This document shows positions 34,901 through 42,740 of a stretch of DNA of 59,793 bases, one piece after another. The DNA is taken from contig JAFNAR010000013.1 in the NCBI GenBank assembly GCA_017860255.1, positions 1-59,793 of the forward strand, in the 5' to 3' direction. This DNA comes from Bacteroidota bacterium (lineage in GTDB: Bacteria; Bacteroidota; Bacteroidia; Bacteroidales; P3). The first letter of the stretch is position 1. Every line of letters starts with the position of its first letter. A model generated the notes under the pieces. The model ran no database searches and had not been told where the DNA came from. It saw only the letters and a program-made list of their open reading frames with translations. Both the position numbers and the translations under genes were made by a program.

Positions 34901-35267
34901 TTATGCTGTAACTAATGGTCAAGCTTATTGCTATAAAGTAAAATCAATAAATGAAGAATGTGAAAGTGTATTTACTAATATGATTTGTAAGACTTATGTA
35001 GGATTAAACAATGTTCAGACAGATAATATAATAACAAGACTTTATCCAAATCCAACAAATAATAAATCTAAATTAGAAATTGAAGGCTTAACCTCTGAGG
35101 CTGATGTTTTGGTTTATGATATGATTGGAAGGATTATGCTAAAGCATAAAATCAATAAAGGAATGAATGAATTAGAGATTGATTTAAGTACTTATGCAAA
35201 GGGAGTTTATTCTATTAGAATTGTAAATGAAAGCATAAATCAAACTAAGAAACTTATTGTTCAATAA
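31974..35267 (+). CDS. BspA-like leucine-rich-repeat surface protein with T9SS signal
   Basis: The 1097-residue protein has a signal peptide (MKKVLLVLAVLIFAINLNTQA). About residues 60-635 are some 22 BspA/TpLRR-type repeats of 23 residues (consensus GLTSITIPNSVTSIGEQAFYNC). They are followed by four repeats of about 75 residues built around 'CQGETYSxYGF...GxYTxxLQTxKGCDSIxNLSLxLN' (about 680-920), a fibronectin-III-like segment, and a type A T9SS C-terminal domain (RLYPNPTNNKSKLEIEG...VLVYDMIGRIMLKHKI...GVYSIRIVN...KLIVQ). It should be exported and displayed at the surface, where such LRR proteins bind host or other bacterial ligands. It has a long leader with a folded RNA and a hairpin just after the stop. 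Confidence 0.93.
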   Translation: MKKVLLVLAVLIFAINLNTQAEDFTTVYNGNNIYYSITSSTYPRTVELIRSGSSSYSGAFIIPDSVLYNSNYYKVTSIGDAAFNNCSGLTSILIPNTVKSIGEWAFRNCNGLSSFTIPNSVLSIGQEAFSYCDNLAWLSVPNSVNSIGYNAFYNTPYYNNKPDGLVYINNVLYKYKGTMPSNTSINVLEGTVSVSDRAFESCSGLSSIYIPNSITTIGNAAFYNCFGLTSITIPNSVISIGEQAFYNTPYYNNKPDGLVYINNVLYKYKGTMPTNTSINIQNGTLSIANGAFGNCSGLTSITIPNSVTSIGEQAFYNCTGLNSITIPNSVTSIGEQAFYNCTGLNSITIPNSVTSIKKNTFEYCSGLSSITIPNSVTSIGFCAFQGCSGLTALIIPNSVSLINEYAFSNCTGLSSITVPNFISTIDKNTFRNCTSLTSVTIPNSVTSIFENAFYSCSNLTSLTIPTSVNYIGNGAFNGCLSLDTVYFNAVNCTIMGGYFPAFNGCNNLSVLIIGDSVINIPPSAFASCSRLTSVTMGNSVISIGSAAFLGCNSLSSITIPNAVTFIENETFKNCTGLTSIIIPNSVSSIGEQAFFNCTELNSLTIGSSVTFIGDYAFYNCSGLISITCKAINPPIVYYYEFDNVSRAITLYVPCASVSGYQSAPTWSSFTNYVGLKTAQFISDTICSNQTYTNYGVNINTAGNHILVNGCDSVMLSLFVNPSFQIDYWDTICKGEVYNNHGFNFITDVSGLYTQNLQTRKGCDSIINLHLLVNASNHDTIFAEICQGETYSQYGFVENVTGFYTKSLQTIKGCDSIVNLSLTLNLNYNDTIIAEICSNETYNANGFNENTAGFYTQNLQTTKGCDSIVNLSLVLNPISLTTYYDTICQGNIYNSYGFSFTADTTGRYTQNMQTNNGCDSIIALNLTVKPIPLIPESLAVQVNSNFIEVSWQDNGSSYVIYRNNDSLTTTTMPIYLDYAVTNGQAYCYKVKSINEECESVFTNMICKTYVGLNNVQTDNIITRLYPNPTNNKSKLEIEGLTSEADVLVYDMIGRIMLKHKINKGMNELEIDLSTYAKGVYSIRIVNESINQTKKLIVQ
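32424..32513 (+). repeat. 90-bp exact internal repeat, copy 1
   Basis: Positions 32424-32513 are identical to 32703-32792 (offset 279 bp = 93 codons). The segment encodes the insert AFYNTPYYNNKPDGLVYI... within two LRR blocks. Perfect identity in a gene with otherwise diverged repeats points to recent duplication or gene conversion. Confidence 0.95.
32703..32792 (+). repeat. 90-bp exact internal repeat, copy 2
   Basis: Second copy of 32424-32513, in frame, within the same gene. Confidence 0.95.
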
Positions 35268-35272
35268 TAACA

Positions 35273-35291
35273 TGGGATATAATATATCCCA
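35273..35291 (+). terminator. Hairpin after the LRR gene
   Basis: TGGGATAT (35273-35280) pairs with ATATCCCA (35284-35291) around a three-base loop, five bases after the stop codon. An A-rich stretch follows instead of T, so termination is uncertain. Confidence 0.45.
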
Positions 35292-35320
35292 TACAACAAA
35301 AAAATACTATATCTAATATT

Positions 35321-35572
35321 ATGGAATATAAATATATAGGGAAGAATATATCTTATAAGATGTTAAAAGAAGCTATCCTTAACTTTAATTTAAACGAAGA
35401 TTATACGATAGTACTTAATTATAATAATTTTGATGATATAGTATTGGAGTATAGAGATATTTATAGTGAAGAAATGATTTTCCCTCATTACCTTTTGGGA
35501 GTTGAAATCAGAGAAGAAGAAAATAATGAATCTGTACCCCAAAATCGTATAGGAATAATTAAAAATGAATAA
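35321..35572 (+). CDS. Small hypothetical protein
   Basis: An 83-residue frame (MEYKYIGKNISYKMLKEAILNF...), acidic and with no signal peptide or membrane helix. It follows the LRR gene by 53 nt. I do not recognise it. Its composition (regular mix of strand and helix residues, EYRDIYSEEMIFPHYLLGVEI) looks like a real protein rather than a chance frame, but a gene remnant cannot be excluded. Confidence 0.5.
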   Translation: MEYKYIGKNISYKMLKEAILNFNLNEDYTIVLNYNNFDDIVLEYRDIYSEEMIFPHYLLGVEIREEENNESVPQNRIGIIKNE

Positions 35573-35849
35573 ATTTCTTCGTGTAGTATTTCTTTGCAAA
35601 GCGACAAAGTCGATGAGTAATGCCGCACTATATTACTATAAGGATTTTAATCCGTAACTTCATTTACAACAACATATCGGATAACATATCCTAATAATAA
35701 AGGAGTGTGGGGTAGCATATCCCGCACAACGAAATATACCACACAACGAATATTATTATTGTGCGAACACATAGGTTCGCCCCTACACAAACTTAATTTC
35801 TGTAAAAGGGGATGTGGTGCGGATAAGGTGATAAAACAGATAAAAAAGA
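35573..35849. repeat. Gene-free stretch with palindromic dispersed repeats
   Basis: Contains the second copy (35639-35666) of the repeat found at 156-186 and a palindrome GCGAAC-ACATAG-GTTCGC at 35763-35780 followed by CCCCTACA. GGGGCGAACCTATGTGTTCGC-type palindromes are, from memory, scattered through many bacterial genomes. The frame of 98 residues on the minus strand here overlaps the tRNA gene and is not supported. Confidence 0.55.
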
Positions 35850-35882
35850 AACGCAAAGTATATTTGTTCAATACTTTGCGTT
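35850..35882 (-). terminator. Terminator of tRNA-Arg
   Basis: AACGCAAAGTAT (35850-35861) and ATACTTTGCGTT (35871-35882) form a perfect 12-bp stem; on the minus strand TTTCTTTTTT follows. Confidence 0.85.
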
Positions 35883-35891
35883 CTTGTTTTG

Positions 35892-35965
35892 TGACCTCGG
35901 CAGGATTCAAACCTGCAACCTTCTGAGCCGTAATCAGATGCACTATTCAATTATGCTACGAGGCC
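35892..35965 (-). tRNA. tRNA-Arg (anticodon ACG)
   Basis: A 74-nt cloverleaf on the minus strand. The acceptor GGCCTCG pairs with CGAGGTC (one G-U) plus discriminator A. D arm GCAT/GTGC, anticodon stem TCTGA/TCAGA with loop TTACGGC giving anticodon ACG (read as ICG), and T arm GCAGG-TTTGAAT-CCTGC. CCA is not encoded. Promoter and terminator are both visible. No element is inserted at its 3' end in this window. Confidence 0.93.
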
Positions 35966-35976
35966 TTTTGAGGGTG

Positions 35977-36008
35977 CAAAAGTACAAAGTTTTATTAAAT
36001 AGACAAAA
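35977..36008 (-). promoter_or_regulatory. Promoter of tRNA-Arg
   Basis: On the minus strand TTTTG (36008-36004), 19 nt, TACTTTTG (35984-35977), 11 nt before the mature 5' end. Confidence 0.7.
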
Positions 36009-36025
36009 TAATAAGCTTATTTTTT

Positions 36026-36033
36026 TAATTTTG
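36026..36033 (+). promoter_or_regulatory. -7 element of the TonB receptor gene
   Basis: TAATTTTG, matching TAnnTTTG, 80 nt before the start codon at 36114. No riboswitch-like fold is visible in the leader. Confidence 0.45.
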
Positions 36034-36113
36034 CACCTTGTTTCGAGGTTTTGTTTTCTCAGAACCTTAAGACAAAATTTAATTAAATTTATTAATAATT
36101 AAAAACAAAAAAC

Positions 36114-38126
36114 ATGAACAAGACTTATTTAAAGAGAAAGAGTATCTTTCGATTTAAACGTTTTGCTAACAAGTCTTACAGTGCATATAACAGTATGCAT
36201 AAGATTGTTAGTATTGGTGTTTTGAGCTTTGCTACTCTGACTTGTGCAGCTCAAAAAGAGGCTGTAGCTCAAGGAAAAGACACCATTAAGATTAATCAGA
36301 TTGCAGAGAAAAACTTAGATGAAGTGGTTATCTGGGCTTCTGCTGATGAACCTGTAAATCAAGTTGCAAAGATTGTTACAACAATCACTCGAGAAGAAAT
36401 TGGGCGGCTTAGGCCACAAAGTATTCAAGACCTTCTCTCCTACGCTGCCTCAGTAGATATTCAAACAAGGGGTTCTCATGGCGTTCAAGCCGATGTTTCT
36501 ATTAGAGGTGGTTCTTTTGACCAGAGTGCAATTTTGCTGAATGGTATCAATATTTCAAATCCCCAGACAGGTCATTACAGTTTTGACATTCCAATCAACA
36601 TTTCCGACATCGAAAGAATAGAAATTCTTCACTCTCCTTCTGCCATTGTTTATGGTGCATCTGCATTTTCGGGAGGAATAAACATTATTACTAAGAAAAA
36701 CATAGAAAAAGAACTTTCAGCCAAACTTGAAGGTGGTTCTTATGGATTGTTTGCTGGTGAGATTGGTGGAGCTTACAGGATTAAAAATGTTGACAACAGG
36801 CTTTCATTTGGCTACAAACAATCGGACGGTTATATAAATAACAGTGATTATAGAATATTTAATTTGCTCTATGGCTCAAGGGTAAATTTAAAAGAAAATA
36901 AAATAGATATTCAATTGGGCTACAATAAGAAAAACTATGGTGCTAACACTTTCTATTCTGCTGCTTATCCAAATCAATTTGACAACACTTCATCGGTTTT
37001 GGCTTCAGTTAAGGGAGAATTTGGTTCCAAGCTTAAGTTTTTGCCTTCAATTTACTGGAACAGGCATTATGATAAGTTTGAACTGATTAAGAACAGTGGT
37101 AAAAGCAATAATCATAGAAGCGATGTATTGGGGAGCAATCTCAATATGCAATATCATTCGAAATTAGGGTTAACTAATTTTGGTTTGGAACTAAGAAATG
37201 AAAGTATTTTAAGCAATGTTTTAGGTCTTATGATGTCTTCTCCTGTTGGTGATTACACTAAAAAAGATAATCGTTTAAACCTGAGCTATATGCTTCAACA
37301 TAATATTAAATATAAAGGTTTTACAATGGCTATGGGTGTTTTGGGTTTTGAAAACACTGCTTTTAAACAAGCTTTTAAACTCTACCCAAGCCTTAGTGTT
37401 GATTATAAGATAAATAATAATATAAATGTATTCTCTTCCTATTCTCAAAGTTCAAGATTGCCAACCTTTACTGACCTTTACTATACAACAAAAACTCATA
37501 TTGGAAATACTGATTTAAAACAGGAAGAATCGGAAAGTGTGGAGTTAGGCTCAAAGTATAGAAACAGATATTTCCTATCTTATGTTTCAGGCTTTTGGCT
37601 TGGAGGTAAGAATATGATTGACTGGGTTAAGAAAAATCCTGATGATAAATGGGAGTCAAAAAACATAACTCAAATAAGTAAGTTTGGGCTTGAAGTGGGT
37701 GTTAAGCTATTTTTGAATGAAATGATTAGCTCATTGAAATATCCTACTACCCTTAAGATTGATTATTCAAGAATGCATCAAGAAGTTATTAAGAATGAAT
37801 ACATATCCAATTATGCTCTAAATTATCTTAGAGAAAAACTGACAGCTCAGCTTTATTTGCCTTTATATAAAGATAAATTGAGTACAACAGTTTCATTTCG
37901 TTATCAAAAAAGAATGGGACAATATTTGAAATATGAAGATTTAAAACCTGCACAAAAAGTAGATTATCCAGCATTTACAACAATGGATATTAGCATAAAC
38001 TACAATTTGAAAAACTTCAATATATATTGTAATCTGAATAATATCTACAACACTAAGTATTTTGACTTAGGGAATGTTCCACAAGCAGGCTTTTGGGTAA
38101 TTTGTGGTGTTAGTATTAATTTATAG
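36114..38126 (+). CDS. BtuB-like TonB-dependent receptor with extended signal region
   Basis: The 670-residue receptor has a plug (NLDEVVIWASADEPVNQVAKIVTTITREEIGRLRPQSIQDLLSYAASVDIQTRGSHGVQADVSIRGGSFDQSAILLNGINISNPQTGHYSFDIPINISDIERIEILHSP) and a beta-barrel ending in GFWVICGVSINL. It resembles cobalamin/siderophore receptors; the substrate is unknown. The N-terminus is unusual: about 30 basic, aromatic residues (MNKTYLKRKSIFRFKRFANK...) precede the hydrophobic core (IVSIGVLSFATLTCAA), like the extended signal regions of autotransporters. The stop overlaps the end of the convergent GNAT gene by 6 nt. Confidence 0.9.
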   Translation: MNKTYLKRKSIFRFKRFANKSYSAYNSMHKIVSIGVLSFATLTCAAQKEAVAQGKDTIKINQIAEKNLDEVVIWASADEPVNQVAKIVTTITREEIGRLRPQSIQDLLSYAASVDIQTRGSHGVQADVSIRGGSFDQSAILLNGINISNPQTGHYSFDIPINISDIERIEILHSPSAIVYGASAFSGGINIITKKNIEKELSAKLEGGSYGLFAGEIGGAYRIKNVDNRLSFGYKQSDGYINNSDYRIFNLLYGSRVNLKENKIDIQLGYNKKNYGANTFYSAAYPNQFDNTSSVLASVKGEFGSKLKFLPSIYWNRHYDKFELIKNSGKSNNHRSDVLGSNLNMQYHSKLGLTNFGLELRNESILSNVLGLMMSSPVGDYTKKDNRLNLSYMLQHNIKYKGFTMAMGVLGFENTAFKQAFKLYPSLSVDYKINNNINVFSSYSQSSRLPTFTDLYYTTKTHIGNTDLKQEESESVELGSKYRNRYFLSYVSGFWLGGKNMIDWVKKNPDDKWESKNITQISKFGLEVGVKLFLNEMISSLKYPTTLKIDYSRMHQEVIKNEYISNYALNYLREKLTAQLYLPLYKDKLSTTVSFRYQKRMGQYLKYEDLKPAQKVDYPAFTTMDISINYNLKNFNIYCNLNNIYNTKYFDLGNVPQAGFWVICGVSINL

Positions 38127-38654
38127 TACTTTATATACTTTTTTATGAATTAAACTAACTGCCTTTTGGATATTTTCATTGGTAAAATAAAGAATATTAT
38201 TTGTCATAAGGTTCATTGGGAGTGCGTTTTGAGTTGGCGAATAGGCAGGTTGAAGATAGTTAAAGTCCAAAAGAGAAAAGTTTAGTTTTTTATAGAAGTT
38301 GATTCTTTTTAGAGCCTCTACGTTTGTTGGGGGCTCTACTTCTATAATAAAAGGTTTAGAGTATTTATTTATGATTTCATTCAAAACCTTTGAGCCATAT
38401 CCTTTTTGTCTAAGAGGTAAATCAATTGCAAAATGCTCTATATAAACAAAATCATTAAACTCCCAAATGCTAATTATCCCTATCGGAGTTTCATCCTCTA
38501 AAGATGTTTTTATTACATAAAAATCAAATCCTTCCTTCCCCACCATTTCAATCACTAAATCAAAATCTCTTCTCTCATCCAAAGGGAAAGAGGAGTTGTA
38601 TATCTCTTTAGCAAAAGAAATATGCTTAGAATTCTTTAAAGACTCAAAGTTCAT
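38121..38654 (-). CDS. GNAT-family N-acetyltransferase
   Basis: The 177-residue protein shows the GNAT core: PIGIISIWEFNDFVYIEHFAIDLPLRQKGYGSKVLNEIINKY, where RQKGYGSK is the acetyl-CoA P-loop (Q/RxxGxG/A). Then PFIIEVEPPTNVEALKRINFYKKLNF completes the fold. The substrate is unknown. It is the last gene of a glycosyltransferase, ECF sigma, GNAT unit on the minus strand, 8 nt after the sigma gene. Confidence 0.88.
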   Translation of the reverse strand: MNFESLKNSKHISFAKEIYNSSFPLDERRDFDLVIEMVGKEGFDFYVIKTSLEDETPIGIISIWEFNDFVYIEHFAIDLPLRQKGYGSKVLNEIINKYSKPFIIEVEPPTNVEALKRINFYKKLNFSLLDFNYLQPAYSPTQNALPMNLMTNNILYFTNENIQKAVSLIHKKVYKVL

Positions 38655-38662
38655 TATTACTT

Positions 38663-39274
38663 TTATATCTTATCTTCTGACTCTTTGAAAATATTATATA
38701 GAAGGTCTCTTGCACGGAATAATTTAGCTTTAACTGTTCCAAGTGGAAGGTTTAGCTCTTGTGCTATTTCTTCATAAGAAAGTTCATCAAAATAACGCAA
38801 TTCTATTAGAGTTCTATAGTGAGGCTTTAGTCTACTCACAATTTCTCTCATCATTATGATTTTTTGTTTTTCAATTATCTTTTCCTCAGGGTCTAAGGTT
38901 TCAGAAGCAATATCAATTCCTATCTGCTCTCCATCAGCACTTGTATATATGTTGTCAATAGAAACTATCTTAGCTCTCTTTTTGCGAATGAAATCAATAC
39001 AGTTATTTGTTGCTATGCGAAATAGCCAAGTTGAAAAAGCATATTCAGGAGTATATTGTCCAAGTGATTTAAAGGCTTTGCCAAATGCTTCAATTGTCAA
39101 ATCGTCAGCATCGGTTGATGAATTAGTCATCTTTAAAAGCATATAATATATGGGCTCACGATAAGTATTCATCAAGTCAGCATAAGCCTTTTGATTACCA
39201 TGGTCTCTTGCTTGACAAACAAGTTGATAATCCCTTATTGCTTTTTCTGTAAGGTTGGTTGATGAAACTTCCAT
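38663..39274 (-). CDS. ECF-type RNA polymerase sigma factor
   Basis: At 203 residues it has region 2 (YREPIYYMLLKMTNSSTDADDLTIEAFGKAFKSLGQYTPEYAFSTWLFRIATNNCIDFIRKKRAKIVS) and region 4 (LIELRYFDELSYEEIAQELNLPLGTVKAKLFRARDLLYNIF). It resembles the SigW/RpoE type of sigma factors common in Bacteroidota, without an adjacent anti-sigma gene. It abuts the glycosyltransferase gene upstream (0 nt). Confidence 0.93.
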   Translation of the reverse strand: MEVSSTNLTEKAIRDYQLVCQARDHGNQKAYADLMNTYREPIYYMLLKMTNSSTDADDLTIEAFGKAFKSLGQYTPEYAFSTWLFRIATNNCIDFIRKKRAKIVSIDNIYTSADGEQIGIDIASETLDPEEKIIEKQKIIMMREIVSRLKPHYRTLIELRYFDELSYEEIAQELNLPLGTVKAKLFRARDLLYNIFKESEDKI

Positions 39275-40414
39275 TTATATCTTTTTTGTGAATAACGTGA
39301 AAAATCTAATTGTAGTATTAATGAATAAAAATAAGACCTCTACAAGAGGGGAAAGAAATGCTACTTGTTTTGTTCCTAACGTTTTTGAAGATTTATAGCA
39401 AACTATTATCTGAAAAGTATATTTAAGAACTAATGGCAAAATAACATACTGCCAAGGGAATTGAAAAACTATACTTAAAGCAACTAAAACATAAATGAAA
39501 AAGGTTGCGAAAGGCATTAAGCTTGAAATAATTTTGTCTTTAAACTTGAAATGAGACATAGATTTGAAATGCTTTTTCTTTTGTATTACCCATTCCTCTC
39601 TTTTCTCTTTTGGGGAAGCAAGATTTATTGAATCTCTATTTAGTACAACTGAAGTATTCTTAGAATTTGCGTTTTTATTAATAAATAAATCATCTTCTCC
39701 AACAGATACATTGTATTGAGATATAAAGCCTCCTATTTCAAAAAAGAATTCTCGCTTATAGGCCATATTGCGTCCTTGTCCCATATATGGATTGTTAAGC
39801 ATTGCATTGCCCAGGTAGTTCATGGCTGAGATTAGATTTTCATAGTGCATAAGAGTATTGAGAAAGGTTGGTTTTTGTTCAAAATTGGTAAAGCCCAAAA
39901 CTATATCTTTCTTTTGATTAAACCCTTTCACCATTGTACTTATCCAATTGTAGTTGAGAGGCATTGTATCAGATTCAGTAAGAAGTATAATATCATTCTT
40001 TGCAGATTTTATTCCTAATGAAAGAGGGTATTTCTTACCTAAAAATCTATTTACATTATTGTATAAATTCACAATATTAAGATTAGGATATATCTCTTGT
40101 AGAACTCTAAGCATATATTCTGTTTCATCATTTGAAGCATCATTTACAACCACAACTTCAAAGTTTGGATATTCCTGCTCCAAAATGATTGGGAGTTTCT
40201 TTTCTAAATTATATGCATCATCCTTAACACACATAACAACCGAAACAGAAGGGCAGTATTTCTGCTTTTCATCAGTAGTTAATTTATTCTCTTTAAAGAA
40301 TGCTACTCTTCCATAAACTATGAGATAGTAGATAATTTGAAACAAGATAATTATCCCTAATATTATTGCAAAGTAAAAACCAACTGTGTTAAACTGATAA
40401 TCTAAAAAATCCAT
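39275..40414 (-). CDS. Membrane-associated family 2 glycosyltransferase
   Basis: Start chosen at 40414 (MDFLDYQFNTV, 379 residues): the ATG at 40459 lies upstream of the -7 box at 40438-40445. An N-terminal membrane helix (FYFAIILGIIILFQIIYYLIVYGRVAFF) is followed by the GT-A core: VSVVMCVKDDAYNLEKKLPIILEQEYPNFEVVVVNDASNDET, LLTESDTMPLNYNWI (acidic metal site), GEDDLFINKNANS and QKKKHFKSMSHF (Q/RxxRW-like position). One or two C-terminal helices follow. It probably makes a cell-surface polysaccharide or glycolipid. It is cotranscribed with a sigma factor and a GNAT gene. Confidence 0.88.
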   Translation of the reverse strand: MDFLDYQFNTVGFYFAIILGIIILFQIIYYLIVYGRVAFFKENKLTTDEKQKYCPSVSVVMCVKDDAYNLEKKLPIILEQEYPNFEVVVVNDASNDETEYMLRVLQEIYPNLNIVNLYNNVNRFLGKKYPLSLGIKSAKNDIILLTESDTMPLNYNWISTMVKGFNQKKDIVLGFTNFEQKPTFLNTLMHYENLISAMNYLGNAMLNNPYMGQGRNMAYKREFFFEIGGFISQYNVSVGEDDLFINKNANSKNTSVVLNRDSINLASPKEKREEWVIQKKKHFKSMSHFKFKDKIISSLMPFATFFIYVLVALSIVFQFPWQYVILPLVLKYTFQIIVCYKSSKTLGTKQVAFLSPLVEVLFLFINTTIRFFTLFTKKI

Positions 40415-40437
40415 GTCATTATTAATATAAAAACAAA

Positions 40438-40445
40438 CAAAAGTA
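40438..40445 (-). promoter_or_regulatory. -7 element of the glycosyltransferase operon
   Basis: TACTTTTG on the minus strand, 24 nt before the start codon at 40414. It lies divergent to the tgt operon promoter at 40468-40475. Confidence 0.5.
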
Positions 40446-40467
40446 TCAAAAATCCACATTTTAATAT

Positions 40468-40475
40468 TAATTTTG
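40468..40475 (+). promoter_or_regulatory. -7 element of the tgt operon
   Basis: TAATTTTG on the plus strand, about 40 nt before the tgt start codon at 40514. Confidence 0.5.
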
Positions 40476-40513
40476 TCAAAATATTTCTAAACATTTTTTG
40501 TTAATAACTATTG

Positions 40514-41644
40514 ATGGAATTTACTATTGACGCTATTTCAAAGGATTGTAACGCAAGAGCGGGAACAATAAAAACTTCTCATGGAGATATACTTACTCCA
40601 ATTTTTATGCCAGTGGGTACAGTTGGAAGTGTAAAAGCTGTTCATGTTAGAGAATTGAAGGAAGATATTAAAGCTCAAATTATTTTGGGTAACACTTATC
40701 ATTTATATCTTCGTCCTGGCATTGAAATCATTAAAGAAGCTGGAGGCATTCAAAAATTCAACTCATGGAATAAGCCAATGCTTACTGACAGTGGAGGATA
40801 TCAGGTTTACTCTTTAGGTCATAATAGAAAAATTACTGAAGATGGTGTAGTTTTTCGCTCTCATATTGATGGAAGCAAACATATTTTCACTCCTGAAAGG
40901 GTTATGGATATTCAAAGGGCTATTGGTGCTGATATTATTATGGCTTTTGACGAATGTACTCCTTATCCATGCGATTACGAATATGCAAAAAAATCTCTTA
41001 AATTAACTGACCTATGGTTAGACAGATGTATTAAAAGATTTAACGAAACCGAATGTCCTTATGGTTACACTCAAACTCTTTTCCCTATTGTTCAAGGTTC
41101 TGTTTATAAAGACTTAAGAAGAGAAAGTTGTGAAAGAGTTATGTCTTATGACTGTAAGGCAAATGCTATAGGTGGGCTATCGGTTGGAGAACCAATTGAA
41201 GATATGTATGAATTGACTGATTATTGCTGTTCAATATTACCTAAAGACAAGCCACGCTATTTGATGGGAGTTGGAACTCCTGCCAATTTACTTGAATGTA
41301 TTTCTTTAGGAATAGATATGTTTGACTGTGTTATGCCTTCAAGGAATGGAAGAAACGGTATGCTTTTCACTTCTGAAGGTACAATGAATATGAAAAATGA
41401 AAAATGGAAAAACGACTTCTCTCCTATTGACCCTATGGGAGTTAATTACGTTGATTCAGTTTATTCAAAAGCTTATCTAAGACATTTATTTGTTGCAAAG
41501 GAAATTTTAGCTCTTCAAATTGCTACTATTCACAATCTTAGTTTTTACCTTTGGTTAGTGGGTCAAGCAAGAGAACATATTATTGCAGGAGATTTTAATG
41601 TATGGAAAAAAGAAATGGTTGAAAAAGTCTCAAATAGATTATAA
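40514..41644 (+). CDS. tgt: tRNA guanine(34) transglycosylase
   Basis: Start at ATG 40514 (376 residues); a TTG at 40511 is unlikely. The enzyme exchanges guanine-34 for preQ1 in queuosine tRNAs. Visible are LTDSGGYQVYSLGHNRKI, MAFDECTPYPCDY, VQGSVYKDLRRESCERV, GGLSVGEPIEDMYEL, YLMGVGTPANLLECISLGIDMFDCVMPSRNGRNG (nucleophile D271) and LYLRHLF...IHNLSFYLWL. The usual zinc ligands CxCxxC before YxxAYLRHL are replaced (G309, N311, D314), while H340 is kept. It is the first gene of a plus-strand operon with LptF/G, GH3, SufE and an ABC permease. Confidence 0.95.
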   Translation: MEFTIDAISKDCNARAGTIKTSHGDILTPIFMPVGTVGSVKAVHVRELKEDIKAQIILGNTYHLYLRPGIEIIKEAGGIQKFNSWNKPMLTDSGGYQVYSLGHNRKITEDGVVFRSHIDGSKHIFTPERVMDIQRAIGADIIMAFDECTPYPCDYEYAKKSLKLTDLWLDRCIKRFNETECPYGYTQTLFPIVQGSVYKDLRRESCERVMSYDCKANAIGGLSVGEPIEDMYELTDYCCSILPKDKPRYLMGVGTPANLLECISLGIDMFDCVMPSRNGRNGMLFTSEGTMNMKNEKWKNDFSPIDPMGVNYVDSVYSKAYLRHLFVAKEILALQIATIHNLSFYLWLVGQAREHIIAGDFNVWKKEMVEKVSNRL

Positions 41645-41649
41645 GATTT

Positions 41650-42732
41650 ATGTTGAAGAAGATTGACTGGTATATAATCAAACAACTATTAGCCACTTTC
41701 TTTTTGGCTATTGCTCTTATTATTCTAATTGTAATTGTTTTTGATATTTCAGAAAAACTTGATGACTTTTTAGAAAGAGAAGCTCCAATGAAAGCCATAA
41801 TATTTACATATTATGTTAACTTCATTCCTTATTTTGTAAATCTCTTTGGTCATCTTTTTTTCTTTATTGCAGTTATTTATCTTTCATCACGAATGGCTGC
41901 AAGAACAGAAATTATTGCAATTTTGAGCTCAGGAGTTAGCTTTAAAAGATTTTTAAGACCTTTTCTAATCTCATCAATCTTAATTGCTGCAATAAATATT
42001 TATCTAACAAACATTCTTATTCCGCAAGTAAATAAACCTCGTATTGAGTTTGAAAAAGTTTATTGGAGAAATCCCTACAAGAATCAACTCATGAATATTC
42101 ATATTCAAACCGACAGGAACAATTTAGTTTATGTTCAAAGTTTTAATAATCTTAATTCTACAGGATATAGGTTTACTAAAGAAACCTTTAATAATAAGAA
42201 TGTTTTGACAAAGAAGATTTCTGCTGACAATATTATATATGACTCTATAAAAAAAGATTGGACTTTAGTAAACTATTCTATTAGAAAAATTAATGGTTTG
42301 AAAGAGAATTTGATAGTTGGTGACAGCATGAAGATAGATTTAAAAATGGAGCCTTCGGAATTTAATATAAATACTGCTAAAGTGGAAACAATGACTTTTT
42401 CAGAACTAAATGATTTCATAGAAAAAGAATCATTAAGAGGTTCTAAAGATATTAATAATTACTTAATTGAAAAATATCAAAGACTATTTAATCCTCTTGC
42501 TTATATAGTATTAACTCTTATTGGAGTTTCACTTTCATCAAGAAAAACAAGAGGAGGAACAGGTATGCACTTGGCAGCAGGAATAACCTTAGCCTTTGCT
42601 TTTATTATGATGATGAAGGTTACTTCTGTGTTTTCAATTAAAGGAAATCTACCTCCTATAGTTTCAGTTTTCATTCCAATAATATTTTTCACCTTTATTG
42701 GTTTATACTTATTGAAAAAAGCACCTAAATAG
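41650..42732 (+). CDS. LptF/LptG-family lipopolysaccharide export permease
   Basis: The 360-residue protein begins MLKKIDWYIIKQLLATFFLAIALIILIVIVFDISEKLDDFLE, the typical YjgP/YjgQ start, with helices at about 10-32, 50-72, 98-118 and, after a periplasmic beta-jellyroll (about 130-260), three more between about 270 and 358. It works with LptB to extract LPS from the inner membrane. It starts 5 nt after tgt. Confidence 0.93.
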   Translation: MLKKIDWYIIKQLLATFFLAIALIILIVIVFDISEKLDDFLEREAPMKAIIFTYYVNFIPYFVNLFGHLFFFIAVIYLSSRMAARTEIIAILSSGVSFKRFLRPFLISSILIAAINIYLTNILIPQVNKPRIEFEKVYWRNPYKNQLMNIHIQTDRNNLVYVQSFNNLNSTGYRFTKETFNNKNVLTKKISADNIIYDSIKKDWTLVNYSIRKINGLKENLIVGDSMKIDLKMEPSEFNINTAKVETMTFSELNDFIEKESLRGSKDINNYLIEKYQRLFNPLAYIVLTLIGVSLSSRKTRGGTGMHLAAGITLAFAFIMMMKVTSVFSIKGNLPPIVSVFIPIIFFTFIGLYLLKKAPK

Positions 42733-42740
42733 TAGTAAGT

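Noticed and set aside
35647..35943. 98-residue minus-strand frame
   Set aside because: It runs through the tRNA-Arg gene and its terminator, and the translated product has no plausible composition.
35892..35965. tRNA gene as attachment site of an integrated element
   Set aside because: No partial copy of the tRNA 3' end and no integrase gene were found in the window.
35966..36113. Cobalamin riboswitch ahead of the BtuB-like receptor
   Set aside because: The leader is too short and shows none of the conserved boxes or a long fold.
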